A stretch of 64,000 nt of DNA from Actinomycetota bacterium (GTDB taxonomy: Bacteria; Actinomycetota; UBA4738; HRBIN12). This document shows positions 28,744-38,409 of the stretch, in pieces. The stretch's first letter is position 1, and each line of letters starts with the position of its first letter. Below the pieces are notes generated by a model. That model worked only from the letters and a program-made list of their open reading frames with translations. It was not told where the DNA came from and made no database searches. The stretch lies in NCBI GenBank assembly GCA_026003015.1, contig BPGL01000001.1:838913-902912 (forward strand), read 5' to 3'. The translations under genes and the position numbers were made by a program.

Positions 28744-30321
28744 TCAGCGGCGGGCGTCCTTCAGGACCCGACGCGCGGCGTTCGCGCCCGGTGCGCCGGT
28801 GATCCCGCCGCCCGGGTGCGCCCCGGATCCCGCGAGGTACAGCCCCTCGAGCAGGTACGCGTACCCGGCGTGGCCGAGGAGCGGACGCCACGCGAAGAAC
28901 TGATCGAGGCCCGGCTCGGCGTGGTACACGGCGCCGCCGGCGAGCCCCCAGTCCCGCTCGAGGTCCTCCGGCGTGGTGACGGCGCTGGCCTCGACGAGCT
29001 CCCCGAGACCCGGGGCGTAGCGCTCGAACGTCTTCACGACGAGCTCCACGAGGCGACCGGTCTGCCCGCCCCAGGCGCCCTCCGCGAGGTGACGCGGCGC
29101 GGCCTGGACGATCGCGCTCAACACGTGGTTGCCAGCGGGCGCGAGCGAGGGGTCCACGAGCGTCGGGATCGTGGCTTCGATCACCGGCTCCTCGGCGATC
29201 CGTCCGTACTTGGAGGCGTCCATCGCGCGCTCGACGTCGTCGGTCGAGGGCGCGACCACGATGCGGCCCTGCAGGCGGACCGGGTCGTCGACGCCGCGGA
29301 AGGCCGGAACGCCGGTGAGCGCGAGGTCGACGCGGGCCGTGGTCCCCGGCTGGCGGATGTTGTCCGTGCGCCACACGAGGGTCGGCCCGAGCTCCACCGG
29401 GTCGCACAGCCGCGCCGTGGTCTTCGGATCGGCCGACGAGACGACCTGCGGGGCATCGACCGTGGTGCCGTCGGCGAGGGTCACGCCCTGGACGCGCCCG
29501 TCGGACGAGCGGATCTGCACGACCTCGGCGCCGGTGCGCACGTCGGCGCCGGCGGCCCGCGCCGCGTCGGCGAGGGCTCGCGCGAGCCGCTCGGTCCCGC
29601 CGCGGGCGAACACCGTCGTCCCGGCGGCGCCCCCGTCGGTCCCGGCGCTGTCGTTCAGGAACACCGCCGCCGTCCCGGTCGCCCAGGCCCCCATCGCGGT
29701 GAACAGCACGCCGCGCGCGCACAGCGGACCACGGATCGCTTCGGCCTCGACGGCCTCTTGGACCAGGTCCGCGACCGACATCGGCAGCGCCCGGAGGGTC
29801 TCGCGCCCGGCCTTCGCGCCCAGGTCGCGGAACGCGCGCCCGAGCTTGAGCCCGGCGATCGCGTCGCCGATCGTCGGCGACGCCGGGTCCGGCGGCGTCG
29901 CGGCGTTCAGGTACGCGAGGAAGCTCGCCATCGCCCGCACGCGGCGGTCGAAGGCGAGGAAGCGCTCGGCATCGGAGGCGCCGCGGGCCCGCAGCTCCTC
30001 GGCCGTGCGCCGCGGATCCCCCCAGAACGTCACCGCCGAGCCGTCCGGCTGGGGAGCGAGCATCCGCACCGGCGGGGCGATCGGCTCGAAGCCGTGGGCC
30101 TCGAGCCGCAGGTCCCGGACCACCGAGCCCCGCAGCCGCCCCACGGTCGGCACGACCCCCGGCGCCCGCACGCCCGGCGCGAGCTCGCGCCCGCGCAGCA
30201 GCCCTCCGACCTCCTCGGCCCGCTCCAGCACGAGGACGCGGCGGCCGGCCTTCGCGAGGTAGGCGGCGGCGACCAGGCCGTTGTGGCCGGCGCCGACGAC
30301 CACGACGTCGACGGCGGCCAT
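28744..30321 (-). CDS. FAD-dependent oxidoreductase, CrtI/PYROXD2-like (copy 2)
   Basis: ATG at 30321; VVVVGAGHNGLVAAAYLAKAGRRVLVLERAEEVGG..., C-terminal GSGAHPGGGITGAPGANAARRVL. Confidence 0.88.
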   Translation of the reverse strand: MAAVDVVVVGAGHNGLVAAAYLAKAGRRVLVLERAEEVGGLLRGRELAPGVRAPGVVPTVGRLRGSVVRDLRLEAHGFEPIAPPVRMLAPQPDGSAVTFWGDPRRTAEELRARGASDAERFLAFDRRVRAMASFLAYLNAATPPDPASPTIGDAIAGLKLGRAFRDLGAKAGRETLRALPMSVADLVQEAVEAEAIRGPLCARGVLFTAMGAWATGTAAVFLNDSAGTDGGAAGTTVFARGGTERLARALADAARAAGADVRTGAEVVQIRSSDGRVQGVTLADGTTVDAPQVVSSADPKTTARLCDPVELGPTLVWRTDNIRQPGTTARVDLALTGVPAFRGVDDPVRLQGRIVVAPSTDDVERAMDASKYGRIAEEPVIEATIPTLVDPSLAPAGNHVLSAIVQAAPRHLAEGAWGGQTGRLVELVVKTFERYAPGLGELVEASAVTTPEDLERDWGLAGGAVYHAEPGLDQFFAWRPLLGHAGYAYLLEGLYLAGSGAHPGGGITGAPGANAARRVLKDARR

Positions 30322-31922
30322 CAGGCGACCCGCCGGCCGCGCCGGCGCTCCTTCAGGTACTCCAGAGCGGCGATCCGACCCGGGGCGCCCATGATCCCGC
30401 CGCCGGGGTGGGTGGCCGACCCGCACATCCACAGGTCCCGCACCGGCGTGCGGTAACGGCCCCAGCCCGGAACCGGACGGTTGAAGAACAGCTGCTCGAG
30501 CGAGAGCTCCCCCTGGAAGATGTTGCCCTCGGTCAAGCCCGTGATGTCCTCGATGTCCTTCGGCGTGAGGAACTGGTAGCCGACGATGTGGTCGCGGATC
30601 CTCGGGAAACGCTCCTCGATCGTGTCGATCACGTTCTGCCCGAACGCCTCTCGCCGCGCGTCGTCCCATACCGCGCCGTCGGCCAGGTGGTACGGCGCGT
30701 ACTGCACGAAGCAGCTCATCACGTGCTTGCCCGGCGGGGCCATCGTCGGGTCGACGAGCGTCGGGATGATCATGTCGATGTAGGGGCGCCACGAGGGCCG
30801 ACCGTACTTCGCGTCGTCGTAGGCCCGCTCCAGGTACTCGATCGACGGCGAGAAGCTGATCGCGCCCCGGAGCCACTCACCCTTCCCCGGCTTGCACGCG
30901 AGCTCGGGGAGCCCGTCGAGGGCGAGGTTCACCTTGCCGGAGGAACCGCGGAACCGGTAGCGGAGAACCTCCTCGCGGAAGCTCGGGTCCAGCACCTCCT
31001 CGTCGAGCAGCCCGATCAGCGTGCGGCGCACGTCGAGCGAGCTCATCACGACCCCGGCATCGATCTCCTCCCCCGACTCGAGCACGACGCCGGCCGCGCG
31101 GCCGCCGACCGTACGCACGCGGGCGACCGGCGCCTCGGTGCGGATCTCGACCCCGAGCGAACGCGCGGCGCGGGCGATCGCCTCGGCGATCGAGCCGGTC
31201 CCCCCGCGGGGCACGCCCCAGGCGCGGAAGGCGCCGTCGAGCTCCCCCATGTAGTGGTGGAGCAGGACGTAGGCGGTCCCGGGCGAGCGCGGGCCCTGGA
31301 AGGTCCCGATGATGCCCGACGCGCTCATCGTCGCCTTGAGCGGCTCGGTCTCGAACCACTGGTCGAGGAAGTCGGCGGCGCTCATCGTCATCAGCTGGAC
31401 GAACGTCGTCTGCAGCCGGCGCGGCAGCTCCTTGAACGCCTTCGCGAGCGGGGTGAGCGGAAGCCACTCCCGGGGATGGATCCGGCCCGGGTCCGGCGGC
31501 GGGATCGACAGGATCGGCTTGATGAACCGCCCCATCTCCGCCATCAAGGGCCCGTACTCCTCGTAGGCCTCGGCGTCGTTCAGCGACCATCGGCGGAGCT
31601 CTCGAACCGTGCGCCCGTGGTCGTTGACGCGCCACAGGTAGTCGTCGTCCAGCGGGGTGATCGTGCCGTCGAGCGGGAGGATCTCCAGGCCGTGGCGGGG
31701 AAGCTCGAGCTCCCGGATGATCTCGGGGCGAAGGAGCGATACGACGTAGGAGAACACCGAGAAGGTGAACCCTGGGACGATCTCCTCGCTCAGGGTGGCG
31801 CCGCCGAGGATGGGGCGTCGCTCGAGCACGAGGACGGAGAGACCGGCGCGGGCGAGGTACGCGGCGTTCACGAGCCCGTTGTGACCACCACCGATCACGA
31901 CCGCGTCGTAGCGCTTCGGCAC
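30321..31922 (-). CDS. FAD-dependent oxidoreductase, CrtI/PYROXD2-like (copy 1)
   Basis: GTG at 31922; AVVIGGGHNGLVNAAYLARAGLSVLVLERRPILGG..., C-terminal GSATHPGGGIMGAPGRIAALEYL. Confidence 0.88.
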   Translation of the reverse strand: MPKRYDAVVIGGGHNGLVNAAYLARAGLSVLVLERRPILGGATLSEEIVPGFTFSVFSYVVSLLRPEIIRELELPRHGLEILPLDGTITPLDDDYLWRVNDHGRTVRELRRWSLNDAEAYEEYGPLMAEMGRFIKPILSIPPPDPGRIHPREWLPLTPLAKAFKELPRRLQTTFVQLMTMSAADFLDQWFETEPLKATMSASGIIGTFQGPRSPGTAYVLLHHYMGELDGAFRAWGVPRGGTGSIAEAIARAARSLGVEIRTEAPVARVRTVGGRAAGVVLESGEEIDAGVVMSSLDVRRTLIGLLDEEVLDPSFREEVLRYRFRGSSGKVNLALDGLPELACKPGKGEWLRGAISFSPSIEYLERAYDDAKYGRPSWRPYIDMIIPTLVDPTMAPPGKHVMSCFVQYAPYHLADGAVWDDARREAFGQNVIDTIEERFPRIRDHIVGYQFLTPKDIEDITGLTEGNIFQGELSLEQLFFNRPVPGWGRYRTPVRDLWMCGSATHPGGGIMGAPGRIAALEYLKERRRGRRVA

Positions 31923-32026
31923 GGGCCGGATGCTAGCCGGGGGCGCTCGAGCGCTCCAACGGGGGGCTGACCTCAGGTCAGGGCCGCTCGGGTGGCGACG
32001 CGCTGGGGCTCGGCTACGCTCCGGGC

Positions 32027-33217
32027 GTGAGCATCGGGACCGCGTTCTTCCCACGCCAGGCGGAGCTCAACGCCAAGCAGGTGTGGAACGAGTGGGCCGG
32101 CTACTTCGCCCCGGCGGTCTACGCCGACTTCCACGACATCGAGTACAGCGCGATCCGCGAGGCCGCCGCCCTGATCGACACGACGCCGCTGTACAAGTAC
32201 GAGGTCCGTGGCCCCGACGCGGTCCGCCTGCTCGACCGGGTCGTCACCCGCAACGTCGCGGCGCTGCCCCCGAACCGCGTCCTGTACACCCCCTGGTGCG
32301 ACGAGGACGGCAAGGTCCTCGACGACGGCACGGTCGCGCGGATCGCCGACGACCGATACCGGGTCACCGCCGCCGATCCCTGCTTCCGCTGGTTCGCGCT
32401 GAACGCCACGGGCCTGGACGCCCAGGTCGTCGACGTCACGGAGGCCACCGCGGCGCTGGCCCTGCAGGGGCGCCTCTCGCGCGAGGTGCTCGAGGCCGCC
32501 ACCGCAACGTCGTGGGCCGACCTCCCGTACTTCGGACGACGCGCGGCGACGATCGCCGACGTCGAGGTCGACGTCACGCGCACCGGCTACACGGGCGATC
32601 GCGGCTACGAGCTGTGGATCCCGACCGACGGCGCGCTCGCCGTGTGGGATCGCCTCGTCGAGGCCGGCGAGCCCTACGGCCTGCGTCCCGTCGGGATCCG
32701 CGCGATGGACGTCGCCCGCGTGGAGGCCGGCCTCGTGCTGATCGAGGCGGAGTACACCAGCGCCCGCCACGCGATCGCGCCCGAGCAGATGTACTCCCCC
32801 TTCGAGCTCGGGATGGGCCGGCTCGTGGCCTTCGACAAGCCGGCGTTCACCGGTCGGCGCGCGCTGCTCGCCGAGCAGGCCGGCGGCGGCCCCGCCCGGC
32901 GTCTGGTGGGGCTCACCCTGGACTGGGCCGACATCGAGGCGATGTACGCCCGTCACGGCCTGGCGCCGATGGTGAGCCTCACCGTCCAGCGCGACCCCGT
33001 GCCCGTCTACCACCGGGGCCGGCAGATCGGTCGCGCCACCTCGATGGTGTGGAGCACGACGCTCAAGGAGATGATCGCCTTCGGCTCGGTCGAGGCGCGC
33101 TACGAGCCGCCCGGGACGCGCCTCGAGGTGGAGTACACCGTCGAGGGCGAGCGTGGTCGCGTGGCCGCCCGGGTCGTGCGGCTGCCGTTCCTGGACCTCG
33201 AGCGCAAGCGCACCTGA
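32027..33217 (+). CDS. GcvT/aminomethyltransferase-family folate-binding protein
   Basis: YSAIREAAALIDTTPLYKYEVRGPDAVRLLDRVVTRNV, TRTGYTGDRGYELWIP, FTGRRALL. Confidence 0.87.
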   Translation: MSIGTAFFPRQAELNAKQVWNEWAGYFAPAVYADFHDIEYSAIREAAALIDTTPLYKYEVRGPDAVRLLDRVVTRNVAALPPNRVLYTPWCDEDGKVLDDGTVARIADDRYRVTAADPCFRWFALNATGLDAQVVDVTEATAALALQGRLSREVLEAATATSWADLPYFGRRAATIADVEVDVTRTGYTGDRGYELWIPTDGALAVWDRLVEAGEPYGLRPVGIRAMDVARVEAGLVLIEAEYTSARHAIAPEQMYSPFELGMGRLVAFDKPAFTGRRALLAEQAGGGPARRLVGLTLDWADIEAMYARHGLAPMVSLTVQRDPVPVYHRGRQIGRATSMVWSTTLKEMIAFGSVEARYEPPGTRLEVEYTVEGERGRVAARVVRLPFLDLERKRT

Positions 33218-33277
33218 CCCCGGCGCCCGCCGCCGCGCACCTTGCGCACCGCGCCGGCTCTGAGAGCATGGAGGGTC

Positions 33278-35176
33278 GTGCGGCAGCGTCGAACCCATCC
33301 GGCCGCGATCGCGGGGATCGCCCTGCTCGGTGGTGCGGTGGCGGCCCTGCTCACCTGGCAGGGCAGCCTCGTCGTCGGGCTCGGAGCCGGCCTGGCCGTG
33401 TGGGCGATCGGCGTGGTCGCCTCCTGGCTCGTCGTGCGCCGCGACGCCGGGTCGGACCGGATGGACCCGGGGCGGCGACGGCTGCTCGTGGCGACGGGCG
33501 TGGGCGGGCTCGCGTGGGTGGCCGGTGGCGCGGCGCTCGCCCGGGCCGCCCGCTCGTTCGGCCGCGCCGACCCCCTCGCCGCGCAGGAAGCGGCGGCCGC
33601 CGCGCTCGGAGGGGACTACATGGAGCTCGTGCGGCGGTCGTTCCGAGCCGGGCGGTCCGGTGACCTGCAGCTCGTCCTGGCGCCGTTCAACTCCTCGAAC
33701 TACCCCAACGAGTCGCTGTCGCTCGTTCCGAGAGACCCCAGGACGAGCCACGCGAGCGTGTGGATGTACCTCCAGCGGATCCCCCTGCTCGTCCACGCCC
33801 CGGGGCTCGTCCCGCCCTCGGACCACGAAACGACGGTCACCCTCGCCGACGTCGCGCCGACGATCGCCCGGCTCGTCGGCGCGACCTGGCCCGAGGGACG
33901 CGACGGGCGGCCGCTGCCCGGGGTGCCCGAGCCCGACCGGCCGCCACGCGTCGTCGTCACCGTCGTCATCGACGGCGGGGGTTGGAACGTCCTGGAGCGC
34001 TACCCCGACGACTGGCCGACGCTTCGCGCCCTGATGCGCGCGAGCGCGAACCACCGGGGCGCGATCGTCGGGTCGTTCCCGACCGTGACGGCGAGCGCGC
34101 ACGCGACGATCGGCACGGGGGCGTTCCCCTGGAAGCACGGGATCACCGGCCACAACATCCGCGACGGCGCCGGCCCGCGCAAGGCCTACCGCACGGCCGG
34201 GCGCGCGGACCCGACCGACCTGCTGCTGCCCACGCTCGCCGACCTGTGGTACGCGCAGACGGGCGGCCGCGCGTGGGTCGGCGAGGTCGGCTACCAGGTC
34301 TGGCACCTGGGCATGCTCGGCGTCGGCGGTCGGGGCAGGGCCGGCGACGACCTCCCGGTCGGGGTGTACTACGACGAGTACGCGGCGCGCTGGGCCCCCC
34401 ATCACCCCGACCGCTACCGACTCCCCCGCGAGGTGCCCGCCCCCGAGCGGCTCGCCGCCTACCGGGCCGCGTTCGAGCCGCTCACGGTCGACCGCCGCTT
34501 CGACCCGAAGGGACGCCAGGCGGACTGCTGCAGCCCACCGATCGTCCGCTACCAGGGCGACCTGCTCGAGGCGGTGCTCGAGGCCGAGCCGATCGGGAGC
34601 GAGGCGCCGGGGCTGCTGTTCACGACCTTCAAGGCGCCCGACTACGCCGGACACCTGTACGGGATGCAGTCGGCCTGGACGGCGCTCGCGCTTCGAGCGG
34701 TCGACGAGCAGCTCGCGCGGCTGTGGCGCCGCCTGGACGAGCGGTTCGGCGCAGGGGGCTACGCGCTGATCGTCACGGCAGACCACGGGCAATGCCCGCT
34801 TCCCGACGACGTCGGCGGCGTCAGGCTCGACCCGATCCAGCTCGAGGCGGTCATCGAGCGATCCTTCGGCGGGCTGTTCGATCCCGTCCAGGCGGTCGTG
34901 CCCCACGAGGTGTACCTCGACCCGAGCGTGCTGTGGGACGCAGGGGCCGACGTCGACGAGGTCGCCGCGTCCCTGCGCGACCTGACGTACCGACAGACGC
35001 TCGGCTCCTACGTCCCCCCCGAGGCCGTGGAGGAGGAGCTGCTCGACCGGCGGCAGTTCGCCGCGGTGTTCTCGGCCGGATGGCTCGAGCGGCTCCTCGA
35101 GCGCGACCCCTCGGCGTTCGGAGCGACCGCGTTCGTCGAGCCGGGGGTGGACATCGGGACGCCCCCTCCGCCCTGA
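33278..35176 (+). CDS. Membrane-anchored alkaline phosphatase/phosphodiesterase superfamily protein with an extra N-terminal sulfatase-like C-terminal segment
   Basis: GTG at 33278; two N-terminal TMs; IPLLVHAPGLVPPSDHETTVTLADVAPTIARLVGA then VVVTVVIDGGGWNVLERYPDDWPTL...SFPTVTASAHATIGTGAFPWKHGI...FTTFKAPDYAGHLYG...LIVTADHGQC. Confidence 0.82.
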   Translation: MRQRRTHPAAIAGIALLGGAVAALLTWQGSLVVGLGAGLAVWAIGVVASWLVVRRDAGSDRMDPGRRRLLVATGVGGLAWVAGGAALARAARSFGRADPLAAQEAAAAALGGDYMELVRRSFRAGRSGDLQLVLAPFNSSNYPNESLSLVPRDPRTSHASVWMYLQRIPLLVHAPGLVPPSDHETTVTLADVAPTIARLVGATWPEGRDGRPLPGVPEPDRPPRVVVTVVIDGGGWNVLERYPDDWPTLRALMRASANHRGAIVGSFPTVTASAHATIGTGAFPWKHGITGHNIRDGAGPRKAYRTAGRADPTDLLLPTLADLWYAQTGGRAWVGEVGYQVWHLGMLGVGGRGRAGDDLPVGVYYDEYAARWAPHHPDRYRLPREVPAPERLAAYRAAFEPLTVDRRFDPKGRQADCCSPPIVRYQGDLLEAVLEAEPIGSEAPGLLFTTFKAPDYAGHLYGMQSAWTALALRAVDEQLARLWRRLDERFGAGGYALIVTADHGQCPLPDDVGGVRLDPIQLEAVIERSFGGLFDPVQAVVPHEVYLDPSVLWDAGADVDEVAASLRDLTYRQTLGSYVPPEAVEEELLDRRQFAAVFSAGWLERLLERDPSAFGATAFVEPGVDIGTPPPP

Positions 35177-35180
35177 CGCG

Positions 35181-36446
35181 ATGACGCTCGAGCTGTCGAG
35201 GGCCGATCGTGCCCGGCTCGGAGGCGAGGGCGGGCCGGGGGTCGCGCGAGCGATGCGGATCCTCGTCGCCGCGGCCGAGGCGATGGGCGCGACGCGCCTG
35301 CTCGACATCACCCGCGCCCACCTGGACGGCTGCCTGTACCACGGTCGAGCGAGCCTGGACTTCGTGGAGCGGCTCGTCGCCGAGGGCGCCCGCGTGCTGG
35401 TGCCGACGACGCTGAACGTCGGCTCGCTCGACCTGCTGCATCCCGAGCTCGTCCGCCTCGACCCGGCGACCGCCGAGGCGGCGCGGCGGCTGATGGACGC
35501 CTACGTCGCCCTCGGTGCGCGGCCCACCTGGACGTGCGCCCCGTACCTGCTCGAGGACCGGCCCGCGCTCGGCGAGCAGGTGGCCTGGGCGGAGTCGAAC
35601 GCGATCGTGTTCGCGAACTCCGTGCTCGGCGCCCGCACCGAGCGCTACGGCGATTTCCTCGACGCCTGCTGCGCCGTGACCGGGCGGGCGCCCGCGGTCG
35701 GCCTGCACACCGACGAGGGGCGACGGGCCCGGCTGCTCGTGCGGGTGCGGGGGGTCCCCGAGCCGCTCGCCCGCTCCACGGCCGGCCTGGCCGCGCTCGG
35801 CCACCTCCTCGGCCGAGCGGCCGGTCACGAGGTCCCCGTCGTCGACGGGCTCCCCACGGCCCTCGGTGAGGACGGGCTCAAGGCCCTGGGAGCGGCCGCC
35901 GCGTCGTCGGGGGCGGTGGGGCTCGTCCACGTGGTCGGCTCGACGCCGGAGGCACCCTCGGTCGAGGCCGCGCTCGGCGGCCGGCCCCCCCTTCGGGAGC
36001 TATCGATCGGACCCGCGGAGCTTCGTCGGGCCCGCGACGAGCTGTCCACCGCGGGCGACGGGCGGATCGGCGCCGTGTCCCTCGGAACCCCCCACGCCTC
36101 CGAGCGGGAGCTCGACCGGATCCTCGAGCTCGCGCGCCACGTCGGATCCCTCGCCGTCCCGTGCTTCGTGAACACGGGGCGATCGACGCTCGCGCGCCTG
36201 GAGGCCGACGGCCGCGCCGGGGCCCTGCGCAGCGCCGGGATCACCGTCGTGACCGACACGTGCACGTACGTGACGCCGATCCTCCAGGGCATCGAGCAAC
36301 CGGTGATGACCGACTCGGCGAAGTGGGCCTGGTACGCGCCGGGGAACCTCGGCGTTCGGGTCGTGTTCGGCACGACCGAGGAGTGCCTGCGCTCGGCCGC
36401 AGCGGGGCGGGCGTGGCGCGACGAGGCGCTCTGGGGGACGGCGTGA
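35181..36446 (+). CDS. Aconitase X catalytic (large) subunit
   Basis: ITRAHLDGCLYHGRASLDFVERLVAEGARVLVPTTLNVGSLD, TCAPYLLEDRPALGEQVAWAESNAIVFANSVLGARTERYGDF. Confidence 0.88.
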   Translation: MTLELSRADRARLGGEGGPGVARAMRILVAAAEAMGATRLLDITRAHLDGCLYHGRASLDFVERLVAEGARVLVPTTLNVGSLDLLHPELVRLDPATAEAARRLMDAYVALGARPTWTCAPYLLEDRPALGEQVAWAESNAIVFANSVLGARTERYGDFLDACCAVTGRAPAVGLHTDEGRRARLLVRVRGVPEPLARSTAGLAALGHLLGRAAGHEVPVVDGLPTALGEDGLKALGAAAASSGAVGLVHVVGSTPEAPSVEAALGGRPPLRELSIGPAELRRARDELSTAGDGRIGAVSLGTPHASERELDRILELARHVGSLAVPCFVNTGRSTLARLEADGRAGALRSAGITVVTDTCTYVTPILQGIEQPVMTDSAKWAWYAPGNLGVRVVFGTTEECLRSAAAGRAWRDEALWGTA

Positions 36447-36883
36447 GGCTGCTCGCGGCGCGATGCCTCGCCGAGGGCGAGGCCGCCGGACCCGCCCTCG
36501 CGCTCGCCGAACCGCTGAGCCTGTGGGGCGGACTCGACCCGTCGAGCGGCGTCGTGATCGACGAGCACCATCCCCAGCGGGGCGCGGTCGTCACCGGCCG
36601 CATCCTCGTCATGCGCTCCGGCCGCGGCTCGAGCTCGAGCTCCTCCGTGCTCGCCGAGGCCGTCCGCGTCGGGACCGCCCCGGCGGCGATCGTGCTGCAC
36701 GAGGCCGACGCGATCGTGGCGATCGGAGCGATCGTGGCGCGCGAGCTCTACGGGTCCGCGCTCCCGGTCGTGGCGCTCGAGGAGCCCGAGGCCTACGCGG
36801 CGGCGAGCGCGGCCGAGCGCCTCGCGGTCCGGGCCGCGATGGGGACCGCCACGGTCGTGATCGACGGCGCCGCGGGCGGCTGA
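36443..36883 (+). CDS. Aconitase X swivel (small, DUF126) subunit
   Basis: GTGA overlap with the large subunit; LSLWGGLDPSSGVVIDEHHPQRGAVVTGRILVMRSGRGSSSSSSVLAEAVR. Confidence 0.87.
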   Translation: MRLLAARCLAEGEAAGPALALAEPLSLWGGLDPSSGVVIDEHHPQRGAVVTGRILVMRSGRGSSSSSSVLAEAVRVGTAPAAIVLHEADAIVAIGAIVARELYGSALPVVALEEPEAYAAASAAERLAVRAAMGTATVVIDGAAGG

Positions 36884-36900
36884 GGGCCACAGCCCGATGC

Positions 36901-38409
36901 TCAGCCCACGGACGCGGCGACGCGCTGCCCCGAGCCTCGACCGAAGTACCGCCACTCCGGGAAGTTGAAGTCGGCGGTCACCGAGGCGGGCAGCAGGAGG
37001 CTCGCCTCGAGGAACGACTCGAGGTCGGGCACGCCGTACAGGTTCGTCCGCCAGCCCATCTGCTCGAGGAGATCGAGGACCTCTCGGGCCCTCGGACCCC
37101 ATCGCACCGAGAGGCGATCGATCCCCCACGAGCGGAGCAGGTCCAGCACCTGATCCGCCGCCGCGGCGAGCACGAGCGGCACGAGGAAGTCGACCGGACA
37201 CGACAGCGTTGAGCTCGGGAAGCCGGCGCGCAGCGAGCGGAACCCTTCCTCGCCGATCGCGGGCAACTCCGCGTTGAACCACAGCCGCTCGTCGCACAGA
37301 CCCAGCCCGCGTACGAGCTCGACCGCCGCGGCGAGCGTCGGGCCGCCCTCCTTGAGATCGAGCTTCACGCATCGCCCCGCGGCCACGAGCCGGTCCAGCG
37401 CCTCCTCCGCGGTGAGCAGCGGTTCCTCGCGGCTCCACGGGACCTCCTCGAAGCCGTCGTGGCGGAGAACGAGCCGGCCGAAGGGGTCCGAGCGAACGTC
37501 GATCTCGGCCCAGGCCACCTCCGAGTCCAAGAACCGGTCGAGGTTCACCACGTCGTTCACCCCGTGCCACACGAACTGCACCCGATCGGGGAGCGTTCGC
37601 GGGGGCACGAGCTCCCGCAGGCGGTAGTCGCGACCGGAGACGACCCGCGCTCGGTGGGGCCGCTGCGACCGGAAGATCGTGTCGGCGTGCAGGAACAGGA
37701 CCTCCTCGGCACGATCGATCCGCGCCATCGCGGCGAGGTTCTCCGGCTCGTTGTCGATCACGGCCACGACCCGGTACCCGGCCTCCCGAAGCCGCTCGAG
37801 CCCGGCGAGCTTCGCCTGCGGCACGTCGCCCCCGGCCGCCGTGAGCAGCAGCTCGGGCGGGAACGCGACGCGGTACGCACGCCCGATCGTGTTCAGCGAC
37901 CTGAGGGTGAGGTCGCGCATCCCATCGGGTCGTCCGGTGTTCAGCGCGACGTGGGTTCGCGGCTGGAGCTGGAACCAACGGATGACCCCGAACACGCCCT
38001 CGAAGGGTCGGCTCGCGGCCAGGATGGCGTCGGGATCCCAGAGGTGCGCCCGGTAGAAGGCCGCGACGTCGGGTCTGCGGTCGTCCGCGACGTCCAGCGA
38101 GGCGAGGATCGCCTCGATCTCGTCCTCGTGGTGCACAACGTCGTCGGCCACGAGACCGTGGAAGAGGCGCGTGCCTCGGGCACGATCGTACGCGAGCAGC
38201 ACGTGAACGGTCAGGTGCCGCAGGTCCAGGATGGTGCCGTCGATGTCGAACACCAAGCAGAGCTCGTCGTCGGGGTACCGCGCTCGCGCCTCCGTGAAGT
38301 GCTCCGAGAGCGCCCGCATCCAATCGCGAGGCGGAGCGGAAGGCGCAGCGGAAGCCAGCCGGTCGACCGCTCGATCGAGGCCGACCGCGAGGTGCGACCC
38401 GAAGCTCAC
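36901..38409 (-). CDS. Two-domain protein: N-terminal HAD-like phosphatase + C-terminal FAM151/GDPD-like TIM-barrel domain
   Basis: GTG at 38409 preceded by TACGAT-N6; LVFDIDGTILDLR, ALNTGRPDGM, VAVIDNEPENLAAM (HAD); WHGVNDVVNLDRFLDSEVAWAEIDVRSDPFGRLVLRHD, CVKLDLKEGG, RLWFNAEL (GDPD/FAM151-like). Confidence 0.65.
   Translation of the reverse strand: MSFGSHLAVGLDRAVDRLASAAPSAPPRDWMRALSEHFTEARARYPDDELCLVFDIDGTILDLRHLTVHVLLAYDRARGTRLFHGLVADDVVHHEDEIEAILASLDVADDRRPDVAAFYRAHLWDPDAILAASRPFEGVFGVIRWFQLQPRTHVALNTGRPDGMRDLTLRSLNTIGRAYRVAFPPELLLTAAGGDVPQAKLAGLERLREAGYRVVAVIDNEPENLAAMARIDRAEEVLFLHADTIFRSQRPHRARVVSGRDYRLRELVPPRTLPDRVQFVWHGVNDVVNLDRFLDSEVAWAEIDVRSDPFGRLVLRHDGFEEVPWSREEPLLTAEEALDRLVAAGRCVKLDLKEGGPTLAAAVELVRGLGLCDERLWFNAELPAIGEEGFRSLRAGFPSSTLSCPVDFLVPLVLAAAADQVLDLLRSWGIDRLSVRWGPRAREVLDLLEQMGWRTNLYGVPDLESFLEASLLLPASVTADFNFPEWRYFGRGSGQRVAASVG

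Noticed and set aside
31973-35311. 1112-aa minus-strand ORF opposite the GcvT-like and phosphatase genes
   Set aside because: Same antisense artefact; no domain motifs, and the plus strand carries conserved motifs.
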